DNA of 64,000 nucleotides, from assembly GCF_021347895.1 (NCBI RefSeq), contig NC_067113.1, positions 44,493,474 through 44,557,473 of the forward strand, in the 5' to 3' direction. The position numbers were made by a program, and so were the translations under genes. The notes under the pieces were generated by a model. That model was not told the DNA's origin, searched no databases, and saw only the letters and a list, made by a program, of their open reading frames with translations. Positions 10,465 through 24,006 of this stretch are shown in pieces (positions within the stretch are counted from its first letter, which is position 1; every line of letters begins with the position of its first letter). Origin of the DNA: Acanthochromis polyacanthus. Its lineage: Eukaryota > Chordata > Actinopteri > Pomacentridae.

Positions 10465-11833
10465 TACATAAGCTCAGACCAAATGGTGACATTTATGTTA
10501 GTGGGGTTTTTTTCTTTTCAAAAGAGAAATATTTTAAGTCTGGAGTAGTCAACTGCTGACCATAGATCAAGGTTCAGGCAAAAATCCATGCTTGCAAAGT
10601 TGTGTTCAATTGGACTTTGCCACTGTGGTGATGGGGCTGATCTACCCTTTGACTGTGGTCTCTAGACTTCAGTTTATGTTCATTGTTAATATTAAGTGCC
10701 AACAAAGAAGCGCAGCAATGATTATATAATGCAGCAACAATGTAGAAGCTGTCGTGTTCAACACAAGCATCCAGAGTTTACATTTTCTCATTGCTGTAAC
10801 CTCAAATGCAAAGTTATTTTCAGTTTTCCCTAAAGCAGTCCTTTTGAAACAATGAGATTCTGCTGACTGCCGTGTGGACTTGGCTGAAAAATTTGTTGTG
10901 CGGAATTTTCTACTTAACTCCTCCTGGGAGTGGCACAACACTGCAGCTGTGCAGAAAGCAAACAGAAGTAGGACATATTCAGTCTCAAAGAGTGTATTGG
11001 AGAGGTAAATATTTAACTTTTTCAGTGTGTTAGGTAAGAAAAGGCACAATGCAAACACGGGGATGCATGAGTAGGCAGAATTAAACAGGTTCTGTAAGTA
11101 GCTCTCAAACCTCAGTGCTAACACTCTGTAACCTCTGACTTATGCTAACGAGATTTGAGCAGCTATTCGGAAACTTTTCGGCAATTAATATGCACGCGCG
11201 CGCTCCGTCTCTCGCATACACACACTGTCAAGAATCATCACTGAACGATTACACACCAATTAATATGGATGTTTGGTATCAGTATGCAGAGTGGCTTGTA
11301 AGCTGCAATCATTACACTGCAATCACAAAATAATCACCTCCAAATTCCCCGTGGCTCCGTGTGTGTGCAAGTGTCTCTAAAGACGTCCACCTGTGTCTAT
11401 ACATCTATGTCTGTGTGTGTGTGTGTGTGTGTGAGAGAGTGCATGTGTGACTTTTTTGTGCATCTATATTAGGACCCTTATTATTATTCCGCTGCTGTTC
11501 CCTCTTCCTTGTCCCATTCCTCTGCTATTCTGTCTCTCCCCATCTATTTATCACACTCTACAGTTTGATTCACAGCCACAAAAACACACCAACACGCTAT
11601 GAACTCTCTCTCTTCTGTCACTTCCTGCCCCCACCATCGGTTTTCTTCTTCATCAACGTTTTGTCTGCTCTGCCGTCCCATCATCTTCTCGGTTCTGAGC
11701 TGCGGAGAAAAGAACTGACTGACTGCTGTCACAGCATGTAGCACAGACACACAAAAAGAAAGCAAACACACTATCTGCTGACCCCCACAACTCAAACACA
11801 CACATTGCTGAGGACTGCTTATGCTTCACAGTG

Positions 11834-11834
<1 letters not shown>
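10465..11834. other. No gene seen
   Basis: The stretch contains a short (GT)n run at 11412-11433 and a CACGCGCGCG alternating run near 11190. An open frame of about 150 codons on the minus strand (10669-11124) shows no recognisable domain. Confidence 0.55.

Positions 11835-11885
<51 letters not shown>
11835..11885. repeat. (CA)n microsatellite, about 25 units
   Basis: An uninterrupted CA run of 51 bases. Confidence 0.98.
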
Positions 11886-11887
<2 letters not shown>

Positions 11888-12692
11888 ATCTGACACCACA
11901 GAAAACATCTATGTGCTGACTGCCACAGCGTACAGCCCTGGGCGAGCCAAACAAGCACAGAGACGGAGATGGACAGATAGACAAGTAGCACAGACGTACA
12001 CAGAGCTGTCATCCCTGCATCAGCACACAAACAATGCAGAAAAATTAAATAAATAAAAAAAGCAACGGAGGGAAAGACTGGAGTAAAGGATCAACAGGGA
12101 GCGATAAAAATAGAAAGATCTCGACTGATACTCTCTCAAATGGAATTCTCTGCTCGTCTTTAAGCTCCGTCAGCCTTTAAAAGACTTGTCAACATCCTAT
12201 GTGATGTGTTTTCAATAAACATTTGAGAATAAACAGGGAAACCAGCAGCATTTTGATGTGTCAACATCACTTGGAGGATTTCATAAACTGATTTGAGGCT
12301 GGATTCACCCAACTTGATGCTCTCAGGGCCACAGGGACTTTGCTTTTAAGTCCCACATCAAAACAGACAAGTAATCCGTCTCTCTGTGTTTCTCTGCCTC
12401 GCGCTATCGCCGTCACTCTCATTTACTTTAGTGTAATTTGCTCTCATGTCTGCTGCCACTCCGCCATGCAATGAAGTAGTGAAAGGAGACACGTGAAAGT
12501 GTAGCTGTGAGCAGCATTTTTGCTTAAGGAACAGCAGATTATGCATCTTTAGTCAATGTTTGCTGAAAATATATTATTCATTGTGTTTTTAATTTAAAAG
12601 ACAAGTTCAGTGCGACTTAAATTCTCAGAAAATTCAAAAGTTGCCAAACTGCAGGACTGCTGCTTGCACCATGACTAAAATACGTTCCTTAA
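11886..12692. other. No gene seen
   Basis: Low-information AT-rich sequence; no motifs recognised. Confidence 0.6.
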
Positions 12693-13515
12693 CCCTCTGA
12701 ACCCTGAGCATTTTTGCTCACTGTAGACTAATTTTTACTGTTATGTAAAGTCCTGCAGCTTAACAAAAGCAGCATAATGATGGCATGGTCTCATTTCGGT
12801 CAATTTGTGTCTTATTTTCAATATTGTGGTCTCATTTTTGTTCATTTTGTGTTGATTTGGATGTTTTGTGCCTAATCCATGTCCTCTTTTATTATTTTTT
12901 ATGATTTTGTGCGTCATTGTCATGATGTAATCTGTCATATTGGTCATTGGTTATTATGACTTTTATTTTGGTCATTTGTGCCATATTTTGGTTATTTTAT
13001 GCCTTATTTTAGTCTTTTATTGTCTCATATTGCCAATTTTGTGCCTTGTTCTAGTCTTTTTGTGTCTCTCTTTTGGTCATTTTGCGTCTTATTCTTGTCA
13101 TTTGTGCCTCATTTAGGAAATTTCTGTCATTAAAGTCATCTCTTACATCTCTTTACTCTTGTAAAAAATGTAGGAGATAAAGAAGTCAGATAAGTCCAAA
13201 ATAGCTTGTGTTTAAGAGAATCTGGTTGGTTTATTTTTAACTTTGATTAGGCATATAACTTTCAACGAAATGTCAAAATTTCAAGCTTAATTTTGGCATG
13301 TTTTTTCTACAAAAACAAGACAAGATGAATACGAGAACCCTGAAAAAGGTGAAAATCTGCTGTTTCTCTCAGTTTTTACAGTTTCTGGCTCTAATAAATT
13401 GTATGATTTCGGTACATTTTTAAGACTTCAAGCTCTTTAAACACATTGGAAAGCTTTGAGGTTCAGAATATAGACAACATCATACGAGTCTAGCTGTAAT
13501 TAGATGTTCAGAGTG
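12693..13515 (-). mobile_element. Degraded TTAA-type element related to those at 43258 and 46819
   Basis: TTAA at 12689-12692 is followed by CCCTCTGAACCCTGAGCA, which resembles the complement of the right ends of the two elements at 43258 and 46819. TAAAGTCCTGCAGC nearby also matches the complement of their sub-terminal sequence. The other end, near TTCAGAGTGTT at 13508, is degraded, so that limit is uncertain. The middle is filled with a degenerate short-period repeat. Confidence 0.5.
12780..13140. repeat. Degenerate short-period repeat of the TTTTGTGTCTCATTTTGGTCA type
   Basis: Variants of TTGTGTCTCATTT, TTGGTCATTTTG and TTTGTGCCTTATTT alternate over about 360 bases. The complement of the same motif fills the middle of the hAT element at 60525-61128. 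Confidence 0.75.
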
Positions 13516-15094
<1,579 letters not shown>

Positions 15095-15134
15095 TAGGGG
15101 CAGGGGAAATTTCCGATTCTTAGATGTATTGTGA

Positions 15135-15708
15135 TAGCCTAGCCACGCTAGACCCATGTTCTGAAGGCACAAGGGTCTAGGACCGCTCGACAGGGAGGGA
15201 GGCGGGCTAAAAGGTTGTCTTTCAAATCACTCTGCAGCAATTGGGTAGGTATACAACCAATCAGCGCAACGAATAGGCTGACGTAGTTCCTAGAGCGCCG
15301 GCGGATTGTGGCTAAGTCCCATTAGCTTCCCAACCAGCAGAGCCAACTGGTATATTAAGGATTTGCCATATCCCGCCGGCATAAGTCCAAATACGTCTTT
15401 CTTCTCAATGAAACACTTCAGTGCCGTCCTTTGTTTATGTTTCGAGTTGAATTTTAGCTTCAAATCTTTAAGGGCTGTGGCCAAAGCCGAGTTGAAAGAT
15501 AACTGTTTATTGTGCTCCGGTTGTTTCTGTCAGAATCGTCGCGCCTCTGTCGTCACTTCGTTACGCCCGCCTTCTGACTCTACACTTCATGGTGATTGGT
15601 CCGGCCAGTTTTAGGAGAATCCAGCCTCGAGCCTTATGGAGGGTAACTCGATCCACCCTGGCAGAGAATTAAATTTGTTGCCATGGGTTGTCTAGCGCGG
15701 CTAGGCTA
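15135..15708 (-). mobile_element. 574-bp element with TAGCCTAGCC inverted ends carrying a helicase fragment
   Basis: The left end TAGCCTAGCCACGCTAGACC is mirrored by the right end, whose complement begins TAGCCTAGCCGCGCTAGAC. The first 19 bases match with one difference, and CCATG follows close inside both. A target duplication is not clear: TTGTG occurs on both sides but not in equivalent register. The interior is moderately GC-rich and encodes a RecQ-like fragment on the minus strand. I cannot place it in a named superfamily. It looks like an internally deleted derivative of a larger helicase-carrying element. Confidence 0.7.
15290..15487 (-). pseudogene. RecQ-like helicase fragment with Walker A motif
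   Basis: About 65 codons read LKFNSKHKQRTALKCFIEKK, then DVFGLMPAGYGKSLIYQLAL, ending in HNPPAL and a stop. Re-using Q for ATP contact (KQRTALKCF), a short linker and a Walker A motif GYGKS followed by LIYQ is the order seen in RecQ-family motifs 0 and I (usual form PTGxGKSLxYQ). Motifs Ia to VI, including the DExH box, are missing, so it cannot be an active helicase. There is no ATG at the start. RecQ-like genes carried by repeats are known in fish; that this is one is inference. Confidence 0.6.
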
Positions 15709-15812
15709 GTTGTGGATGAATCTGAATCGATTCACAAATGGCCAAATTTTGATGATTTAGGAGGTTCTAAATAATGCGGAACTAACAATGGCTGTACGTG
15801 TCAACATGGGGG

Positions 15813-16077
15813 GGTGACACTTTGGGATGCGCACCTGAAACTGACACGCCGACGCGCACAGAAGAAAACAAACATGGCTGATCGCCACCCATCTCGTCAT
15901 GAGATCCAAACAGCTCCTTCTATTTTAAAAGCAGACGTGTGGAAACACTTCGGCTTCTACAACGTCAAAGGCGGAAGTGAACTGGACAGGAGCAAAAAGC
16001 ATGCGTTGATTGAAAATGTTGATGCTGACTCAAGTGTCAATGCCATCAATTGTGCTGGCTATTCACAGCAGCTCTAA
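15813..16077 (+). pseudogene. BED-type N-terminal fragment of a ZBED/hAT transposase
   Basis: The open frame contains KTNMADRHPSRHEIQ and then SILKADVWKHFGFYNVKG, matching the DVWxHFGF start of a BED zinc finger in ZBED1-like hAT transposases. The expected CxxC is lost: sequence after SELDRSKKHA diverges and stops at 16075-16077. It is therefore truncated and non-functional. It belongs to the split element starting at 15095. Confidence 0.65.
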
Positions 16078-17163
16078 TTATTAGGCAAAATATTTTACAT
16101 TTTACAAAAAATAAAAAAAGTGAGTCACTCTGCGATTATCCTGCAATGTATTTTACATCTTCATGCACATTTTAGTGGGATGCATCTGCAGAGAAAAGTT
16201 AGCAACACCCACTCCCTGCAGGAACACTGACATGATTAACTGTCTGGAATTTTACAGTTCTACTGCAGCAGAGTAGATTTATTGTTGGTTCAAAGAACTG
16301 AAAGAAAGAAAAAAAATAACTGGTGACGAACAAGTTGTGGAGGAAAAATGGATAAATAATTAAGAATATGAAGATGGAATGACAGAGAGAGGTAACCGAA
16401 AGGTAAGCCGGTGATGCAAAATGATGTTATTTTTCAACATCGGCGTCGCGGCTGACAGATTAAGGGTAGAAAGAAGAGCAGTGAGACAGACCAGAAAGGA
16501 GGACAGACAGCAAAAAATAAAAGCACAACAGACAGAATAGAAGATGGAGAGACAAAGAGGTTGAAAGGATGACAGAAGAAACATGCACACACAAACGTAC
16601 TGCTAGTAATAGGTAGCGTTACAGGCCAAAAGTGTTCGGTGGCTGACAGGCAGATTGATTTTTACTGTGACGGGGTAGGACAGCGAGGGAAGACCCTGTG
16701 CACAAACACACAGATGTTGGACAGACATCTCATTGGCATTCATTGGGAGTCAGCCTTAACTGCCAGTCTCAACCAAAACATAAGGTGTGTCAGCTGTCCG
16801 TCTTCCACGAAACCACACACACACATAAATATACGAATGTCTACAGTTGCTGAACGCAGCAAAAACCAGTTGGTGTGAAGGGATTTAAGACCGACATTGT
16901 GTGTGTCTGTGTGTGTGACCAGAATGTTTCTTAAGCCCATCACTCACTGTCTTTATTCCCTTTGAGTGTCATCTACAGTCCCTGCACACTGAATCTGCGC
17001 TTGTCTTTGCCATTTTAGAAGGTCAGGGATCCGTTTTTGAAGGATTTTCCAAATCATTCTTCTTTGATGGTTTCGAAGTACTGCTGTACACACGTGCAAA
17101 CGGCCTTGAGTGTCAGGACTTTGCTGTGTTGCTTCAGGATTTAGGCTCCAACTATATCAAATA
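16078..17163. other. No gene seen
   Basis: Short purine-rich patches (near 16300 and 16480-16560) and short CA/GT runs near 16810 and 16900. Nothing else was recognised. Confidence 0.6.
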
Positions 17164-18488
17164 AGGGCTGCAAATTTTGAACAATTTCTTGAACTGATAA
17201 TAAGCAGCTTTATTAATCAATAAATAATCAGTAACATGAAATGCACTCAATGGGCATCATAGTGGGTAGGCATTAAACTTCACAGGAGACCTTCTCATGG
17301 TGGCACTTTGAGCTAAACTCCCATAATGCTCTCTGCTTGCCAATATAAAGCTGCCTATGGTCAGAGTGACAGAGTTAAACTGTATGAGTCTCCACCTGGT
17401 GGCATAACCAGCTACTACAATACATTTTCTGTCACGCCTAACAACCTCTTAAAAAATTCTTCTCTTCTGGTATATTGATGTTAATGTCATGTTTTTGTCT
17501 CGTCTGTCATCTTTGATAGATGTTTGTTGTGAATTTTAGGGTCCTCGCACCATTCTTTCTTTGGCGGACTTTTCATTTGGACTTTCAAAGGCCTTAAAAT
17601 ACTTGAAAATGCATGAAACTTTGCACACACATCAGGACCGGCGAAAAATTATATATTTTAGGGGAGTTGCATAGGTGTGGGGCAAAATAGCTCAATGGTG
17701 GCACCTGCAAGTTTCAAACAAGAACAACAGCCAGAATGTGTCACCTCGAGCTATGAAATTTGGCACAAATATGTAACACATCAAGACGCACAAAATTGTA
17801 ATTGACACCCATGTCCAAAACACAACAGGAAGTTGGCCATTTTGAATTATGTGTCATATTTTGGACACGTTAGGATAATTTTTGGACATTTTCAAAAGCT
17901 ATACATTCCATTAGGATAACCCCAACAGGGCTGACATGTGGCCAGGATGTACACCAGGCATGGGTGATCAAAAGGCAAGGAAAGGTGGAATTTTGACGTT
18001 TTGCCATGAAACAGGAAATGCTGCATATCTAGGCTGTACATGTTCCAATCAGCCTCAAACTTTACATATGTGATCAGAGTCCAACCCAGTTGACATTCAT
18101 AGACCGATATATGGTCACAGTCAAAGTGCCACCCAGTGGACAGTTTTAATAGTTCGTCATCAACAAAGCAATAGACTGAAATTACACCTGTTGGACTTGC
18201 TTGGAGTCGCTAACCAATAAGGGTGCGAGGACGCGACCAACACTGCTTGTAGCTTTAATTTATTTTTGATACTTGATAAATCAAATATTCAAGTGCAATT
18301 TTACAGCTGGTTTGGGTTAAATATGCATGTTTGCCTCATGTATATGTCCATTTTGACTGTGGTGAAGACACTGTAGATTTGAAATGTCACTTTTAATAAT
18401 CTGATTATCCATTATTACGTATTTCAATTTGTTAAACTATTAATTAATGGTAACTACCTGATCAACGATTAATCACAAGCAACCCTTA
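17164..18488. mobile_element. Old 'GCTGCAAC' MITE-like repeat split by another repeat
   Basis: AAGGGCTGCAAATTTTGAAC at 17164 resembles the left end of a fish repeat whose usual ends are TAGGGCTGCAAC and GTTGCAGCTCTA. GATTAATCACAAGCAACCCTT at 18468-18488 resembles its right end. Sequence rich in ATTAATCAATAAAT lies beside both ends. The 17539-18260 repeat lies between them. Both ends are degraded and no target duplication is clear, so the pairing is tentative. Confidence 0.4.
17539..18260 (+). repeat. Interspersed repeat with GGGTCCTCGCACC inverted ends
   Basis: The left end GGGTCCTCGCACC (17539-17551) is mirrored at 18222-18233 (GGTGCGAGGACG), followed by CGACCAACACTGCTTGTAGC and TTTAATT. 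The interior contains several sentence-like blocks such as TATGAAATTTGGCACAAATA and CAAACTTTACATATGTGATC that recur at 10005-10384. I recognise the terminal GGTGCGAGGAC...GCTTGTAGCTTTAATT as common in fish genomes but cannot name its class. Confidence 0.65.
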
Positions 18489-18491
18489 ACT

Positions 18492-18495
<4 letters not shown>

Positions 18496-18541
<46 letters not shown>
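18496..18541. repeat. (TA)n microsatellite, 23 units
   Basis: An uninterrupted TA run of 46 bases, able to form a cruciform. Confidence 0.97.
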
Positions 18542-18544
<3 letters not shown>

Positions 18545-21500
18545 TTTCTGAGGATTCAGCAAAACCAAAAGAATTCTTTAAGCTGTCTCCAATTACCTAT
18601 TTTCCCTTCCATCAGTGCATAATACTAACAGCAAAGTGTCTTTTTTTCCAGTCGCAGAATATCTTGTTTGAAACTGAACACTTTTGTTGTGTTTTTCTGC
18701 TGTTTAATAAGTTCCGTGTCTCTCAGTGAACTTAGTGGGAGTTCATGTTTGGGATGTTTGAGTACTATTATTGGTTTCCTCTGCCAGGGGAATACAATTG
18801 GAAACTTTCATAAACTTCAGGACGTGTATGTATAATTCATAGAGGATAGAGATAAACAAATAAAAGATATCAAAGCCGGGCCAGCAGAAAGAAACAACTG
18901 GTGAAACACCTCATGTGCATTGGTTAGTAGTTCTGCACTGTATATATGCAACTGTCTGTGTGGACGTGCTGTTTTGGGTCTCCATTGTCACACTTGTCCT
19001 TTAACTCTCTGTGTACATTTAAATAGGTGGATATCCATTTCAAAGAGGAATGAATGCACCGCTGTGGGAATATGAGATATTTGTCTGTTTACAGCAGCAA
19101 TGGGGGAAAAAAAACCTGCGACCTGGGCAAACCTGATACTTTGATCTTTTGTTATTTCACTCTACAGCTGGGAATGGGCAAACGCAGACACAGAAACACA
19201 CACTTATGTACACTGCACCTCCTCTTGTCATATTTCCTGAGTCATTACCGAGCGAGCGGAGGGAGAGCAGAGAGAGAAACGAATGCAGTAAGGTAGGATG
19301 AGCTTTATAAAATCTCTGACATCCAATATAGTCTGCTCCAGGCATAGACCCAATACTGTCTTCCACAACTACACCTGTGGTTTCTAAAAATGAACACTTC
19401 TGCAGACATTTTATAGAGTCACACATCCACAGATTCCCCCAGACGCACATGTGCTGTGCATACAGGCACGAAAACCTACTTTAGACTTAGCTCGTCTCAT
19501 GCCATGTGACACTTGAGTGTTGTAAATCATTCATGTGCTGCGAGTTGCCAAAGACTCTCGCCTTTTTCAAAGCGAGTGGAGTTGGAGTTGTAGTTAGAGG
19601 CAGAAAATTAACGGCTTGATTCCCCCACATCGCTGGGGAAGAAGATTATGCCTCCAATCCCCTTAATTCTATTTGCTCTAATGAATATGTGTGTGAGAGT
19701 AAGGGAGAGAGAGGGAAGTGTAAGTGTGAAAATAAAACAGGGGTGAGTATCTATAGACAGATGTGTACTTTCAATTAACACTTTCTCACTCACTTATCAA
19801 TGGGGGTAATGCATTGATACAGTTTCTTGACTATCAATGCCCTCCTATGTACAGTCTCTATTGACCATCCTCATCCAATACTTTTTTTATAATCATTAGG
19901 ATGTGCCACTGGCTCTAGGGATGACATGTTAGTTGGTCAGTCTATCACTTTGATCTGCACTAATACACTTATGCTCCCCACTGAATCAATCCAAATGGCT
20001 TTGATTAGCCCCTGGATTTTCATTAGCGAAATGTCTCAACAACTAATGGTTGAAAGTCCTTGGTTGGTGGCAAAGGCTTTACAACTTACATACAAGCTTT
20101 TAACTAATCACAAAAATCATGATACTTTGGTGCCACATCGATGCAAAATTCTGTACACATGATGGTAGTTGTTTGTCTGTGGCACCATAGGGACAGTAGA
20201 CGCAATCGTCATGGCACCCAGCAGCAAGTGCTCATGAAACAAGAGGTCTACTACAACTGGTGAAATATAAGGCAAAAAGAAAACACAGACATGTAGGGAA
20301 ATATTTAGTTGAGCTGAATTATCAGGACAATTTACAGGCAAAAGCTAGAGTATTTCAAACAACAGAAATATCACATTTTTCTGAAAAATTGAGCAGAAAA
20401 CCCAAAACTGCAGTTCCTTCAATGGCCACTTGAGGTTGGTTCTAACAGTGAGTTAACCTGCACGGACTGCTAAGTTAAAATCCCAACTTTGCAGCAGAAA
20501 TAAACATATTTACAGCCTGGTACAGAAAACGATTTTGGTCTCTTTCCAACCAAACCATTCTAAATGTGCTCAATTAATAATGCAATAACTGCCACTATTT
20601 TGAGTTACATGTCATCTGAGGACAGTCCTACACTCTACTTTTGTTTCACCTTTTTGCTCATTTGTTGATTAGCCAGGACTTGGGCAGTGCCAAGAGCCAC
20701 CACACCGAGCTTCAAAACCACTCTGCACTAAACTATGGGTGATTTTATAGAGGGTTCATGCACCTTTAAATACAGTCAATGCAAATCACCCCTGGTTGTT
20801 CCAACAAAGAATCATTTTTGGCAGCCACCTAAGAGGTTTAAGCCAGCGTCAAAGGAATGACACCGGTGCCAAAAAGGGGTTGTGTTAATGGGCATTTCAT
20901 TTACTCAAGTATAAGAGATGTTTTTGTTTATGTAACTGTCAGAAATGAAGTGGGAAATGTGCGAATTTCTGTTGAATAGGGTGAGAGGGTTAATCTCAAA
21001 GACCTAATCTGTCCACAGAATTCATGCCGAGCGAGTTTCAGTTACCACTTGACATACTCCACACACAGTGTTTACAAAGAAAAACATTATCTCGTTTAGG
21101 TTAATGTAGCAATAGCTTAAATGTCGGCTTCTGCGATATATATTACAATATGTGTGTGACATTGTGCCCATGTTTGTGTGTGCAGGAGCGTTTTAGATAA
21201 GATTTCATGTTGAAATACATTTGGCTTGGGGGGGGGGTATTTGGTGTCAGATTTGAGAATTGTGGCGTTTCAGTGGTACCAATTTTCTGGTACTGTGACA
21301 TCCCGAGAATGGACTTCTGAAACGTGAACACCTCGGGGTATTTTGGCGTCTCACAATCAAGTCATGTTGAATCTTTAATCCGCCGCTCCCAAGGCTGTGC
21401 GGATTACCAAAACTCTACTATGCATGAAAAGTTAAAGGCTTACAGCACTGCAGTGTTCACCTCCTCGCAGTCACCATCCTGAGCAAAGCCAGAAGGTCTC

Positions 21501-23262
21501 TGAACCAGCACTTAGTCTCCGCACCTCCCCTCTAAACCTCATTAAAGGCCTAAACTCTTCCCTCGAACAAACACCAACTAATCTATTTCATATAGTGGGG
21601 CAGCCATTGAAAAGCAATTTGGCCAATCTAGCAAAGATATTAAATCTTGTTTCTTTTGCCTAAGTATAGAATTGATCACGGTGAAAACATGGAACAGACT
21701 TCCCTCGGCCATAAAAGTAGCAGATTAATTCTTAATTGAACTGTATTTTGCTCGGAGCAAAGCCTACTGAAAGAGCGCCGGCTAATATGTTTTCCCGTCA
21801 TGACTACAATCAATGCACAGCAGCAGACTGATGAAGTCTCTTTTTTCCGAGCGTCGGAAAACACATTCTTTGACCGAAACTTTGCTTTAAGAATACTCCC
21901 GATAGCCACTTTTGTTTTTTCCAAGCATCTTCCGAGCAAACTCTGTGGGAGTAAAGCCAATATAAACCAATATAAGCCAATATCCTACAACTCCTGCCAC
22001 TATAGATAGTTAGGTCCGCCCCATCTATTCTGTAATGGCTTTGGCGATAGAGGAGAACGGTTTCTTCCCTCGCTATGGATCAGGCTGAATCTCACTAGGG
22101 AGCTGAGCAGATAACTAACAGCCGGATTTAGACCTTAACAGACCTAATGATCTGGGCTAGTGGCTTTCTGTGTGTCTTGGAAGAAGCTGGGGACCCAAGT
22201 TGAGGAAATTCACTTCATGGAGTTGAACTCGAAAAATCTCTGACTAGTGACTATTGGAAATTTATCTGGTTGGACTTCAAGTCGGCAACTTAAACTGTCT
22301 TCAAGCTAAAGAAACCTACAAATGGATAAAAATAACCTCTTGGAACATCACTCCTAGGTGAAATTTTAGATATTTCAGAGCCTCCAGTCTACATTCTCTC
22401 CTTTAAAAGATATTCTAGTAACGCCGTTGTCGTGTGGAGACCTGACAGAAGCGCTATTATGACCTAAACTGGCCCTTGCGAGTGTTTGTGTGTGTGTCTG
22501 GCGGTAATGGAGCTGTCGGGGGCCAGAGTCTGAGCATTAGGTTGATAGATGGCAGTGGTCTGAAGCTAATTAACCCCAGTGCATTACACACACATACAGC
22601 ATCCCTGTCTCTTACATGCGCACACACACAAAACAGTGTCAGAAAAAGGACTGAACAAGCTGCAGAACAGAAAGTTACAGTAACAGGGTCGGCAGGGTGA
22701 ACAAGGTTAGGATTGATTTCATTAATTGCCGTTAGATTAATTAAACCTGCAATCTTGTTTCATTCATCTGTTAAATCCTGCTTTTTATTTCTCCACCTAT
22801 TTGTATTAGTGACGAACTGTGGAATATTTAATTGTGCAGCAGTTTTGCAGCCACAATAACAAAGCTGCAGACGATCAGAGCGGAGCGGAGAAGGAAAAAG
22901 CACACATGCTGTAAATTGATCTTGCCGTCTGGAGCCCTGTTTTTTCTTCTTTTTTTTTTTTGAGTCAGTCTAGAGAGTTGTTTACTTGCTGAAAATTTTT
23001 GACTGGGCCCTCTAACAGCCAGCCGTGGTCTCTGTTTAATGAGCAGAGGACTGCCACAGTGGGACCTCACCGAGCTAATTTACCAGGATGAAGACTGCTG
23101 GGGTTGAAGCTTGGACGTCTCTCGCTCTGTCTAACCCCAATGTCGGTGACTGGAGCCATCTGTCTGTCTTTTTTCTTCTCACTGTTTATTCCTTTTAGCC
23201 TCTGTGGCCATCTTTCCATCTTTTACGGCCCTCATTTACTCCTTTTTTTCTGCTTTTTGAAT
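18542..23262. other. No gene seen in 4.7 kb
   Basis: The stretch is ordinary AT-rich sequence with short CA/GT patches (near 19195, 22487, 22620), a G8 run at 21230 and poly-T near 22950. Open frames are short and unrelated. No transposon ends were recognised; some of 21740-22060 may be a repeat I cannot identify. Confidence 0.5.
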
Positions 23263-23593
23263 ACGACTGCAACTAACGACATTTGTCATTGTCGAATATT
23301 CTGTCAAATATCTTCTCGATGCAGTAAAAATGCCAGAAAATGACAAAAAATCTCGACCAAGATGACATCACAACCTAAAGATATTTAGTTTACTGCCATG
23401 AAAAGAGAGTATTCATGATTAAAAAGCTAGAATCAGACATTTTCTTCTTAAAAATGTACTTAAGCCAATTAATCAGTAATCAAAATGTTAAATTAGTTGG
23501 CAATTAATGGATTAATCATCAAATCAAAACAATTAATCAGTTGGCAAAATTGTTACATGAGTTGGCAATTAATGCATTAGTCATTGCAGATCC
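23263..23593 (+). mobile_element. 'GCTGCAAC' MITE-like repeat, fairly complete copy
   Basis: The copy starts ACGACTGCAACTAACGAC and ends CATTAGTCATTGCAGATCC, inverted ends related to TAGGGCTGCAACTAACGATT. Inside it has CAGAAAATGACAAAAAAT, CCTAAAGATATTTAGTTTAC and several CAATTAATCAG motifs in the order usual for this teleost family. Related copies lie at 34821 and 57804. Confidence 0.7.
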
Positions 23594-24006
23594 TACTTGT
23601 ACTGATGCAAATGTCAGAGAAGAGTATGAATAGTGTCATTTAATAGCTGCAAGTTAAAGACGGTTCAAAAATCTAGTAATAAATTAGAACTAATACCTCA
23701 TCCTGTGTATTGAATCCAACACACCAATATCCCATTAATCAAAAGCTTGGATTTAGATAACAAACACAGAAAACTGTGATAGCCCAGAGATACAAAGGAT
23801 TTAAAAAGAAAAAAACAAAACACAATTTCTTTTTATGTCAGATCATTGTGACTCTCTCTGGATCAGAAACGCCACTTTAATTGCTGCCAAAAAACAGCAC
23901 TATTCCCTTTTTATGGTCTTGGTTTTTACCCTGCACGTGCTTCTCCCCATCACAGGAAAGTCAGAATAGAATGGCAGCTTGCAATTTGCTGGTTGAGAGG
24001 CAAATT
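23594..24006. other. No gene seen
   Basis: AT-rich sequence; nothing recognised. Confidence 0.6.

Larger units (their letters stand above)
15095..16077 (+). mobile_element. ZBED/hAT transposon 5' fragment interrupted by another element
   Basis: The fragment TAGGGGCAGGGG ... TTCTTAGATGTATTGTGAT (15095-15135) resumes after the inserted element as GGATGAATCTGAATCGATTC (from 15713). It runs into a coding piece with a BED-type N-terminus. That order matches the leader of ZBED-type hAT copies in fish. The left limit is approximate and the 3' half is absent. Confidence 0.55.

Noticed and set aside
10669..11124. 151-codon minus-strand frame with a hydrophobic start and end
   Set aside because: No family resemblance, no promoter or exon context, and amino-acid order looks random.
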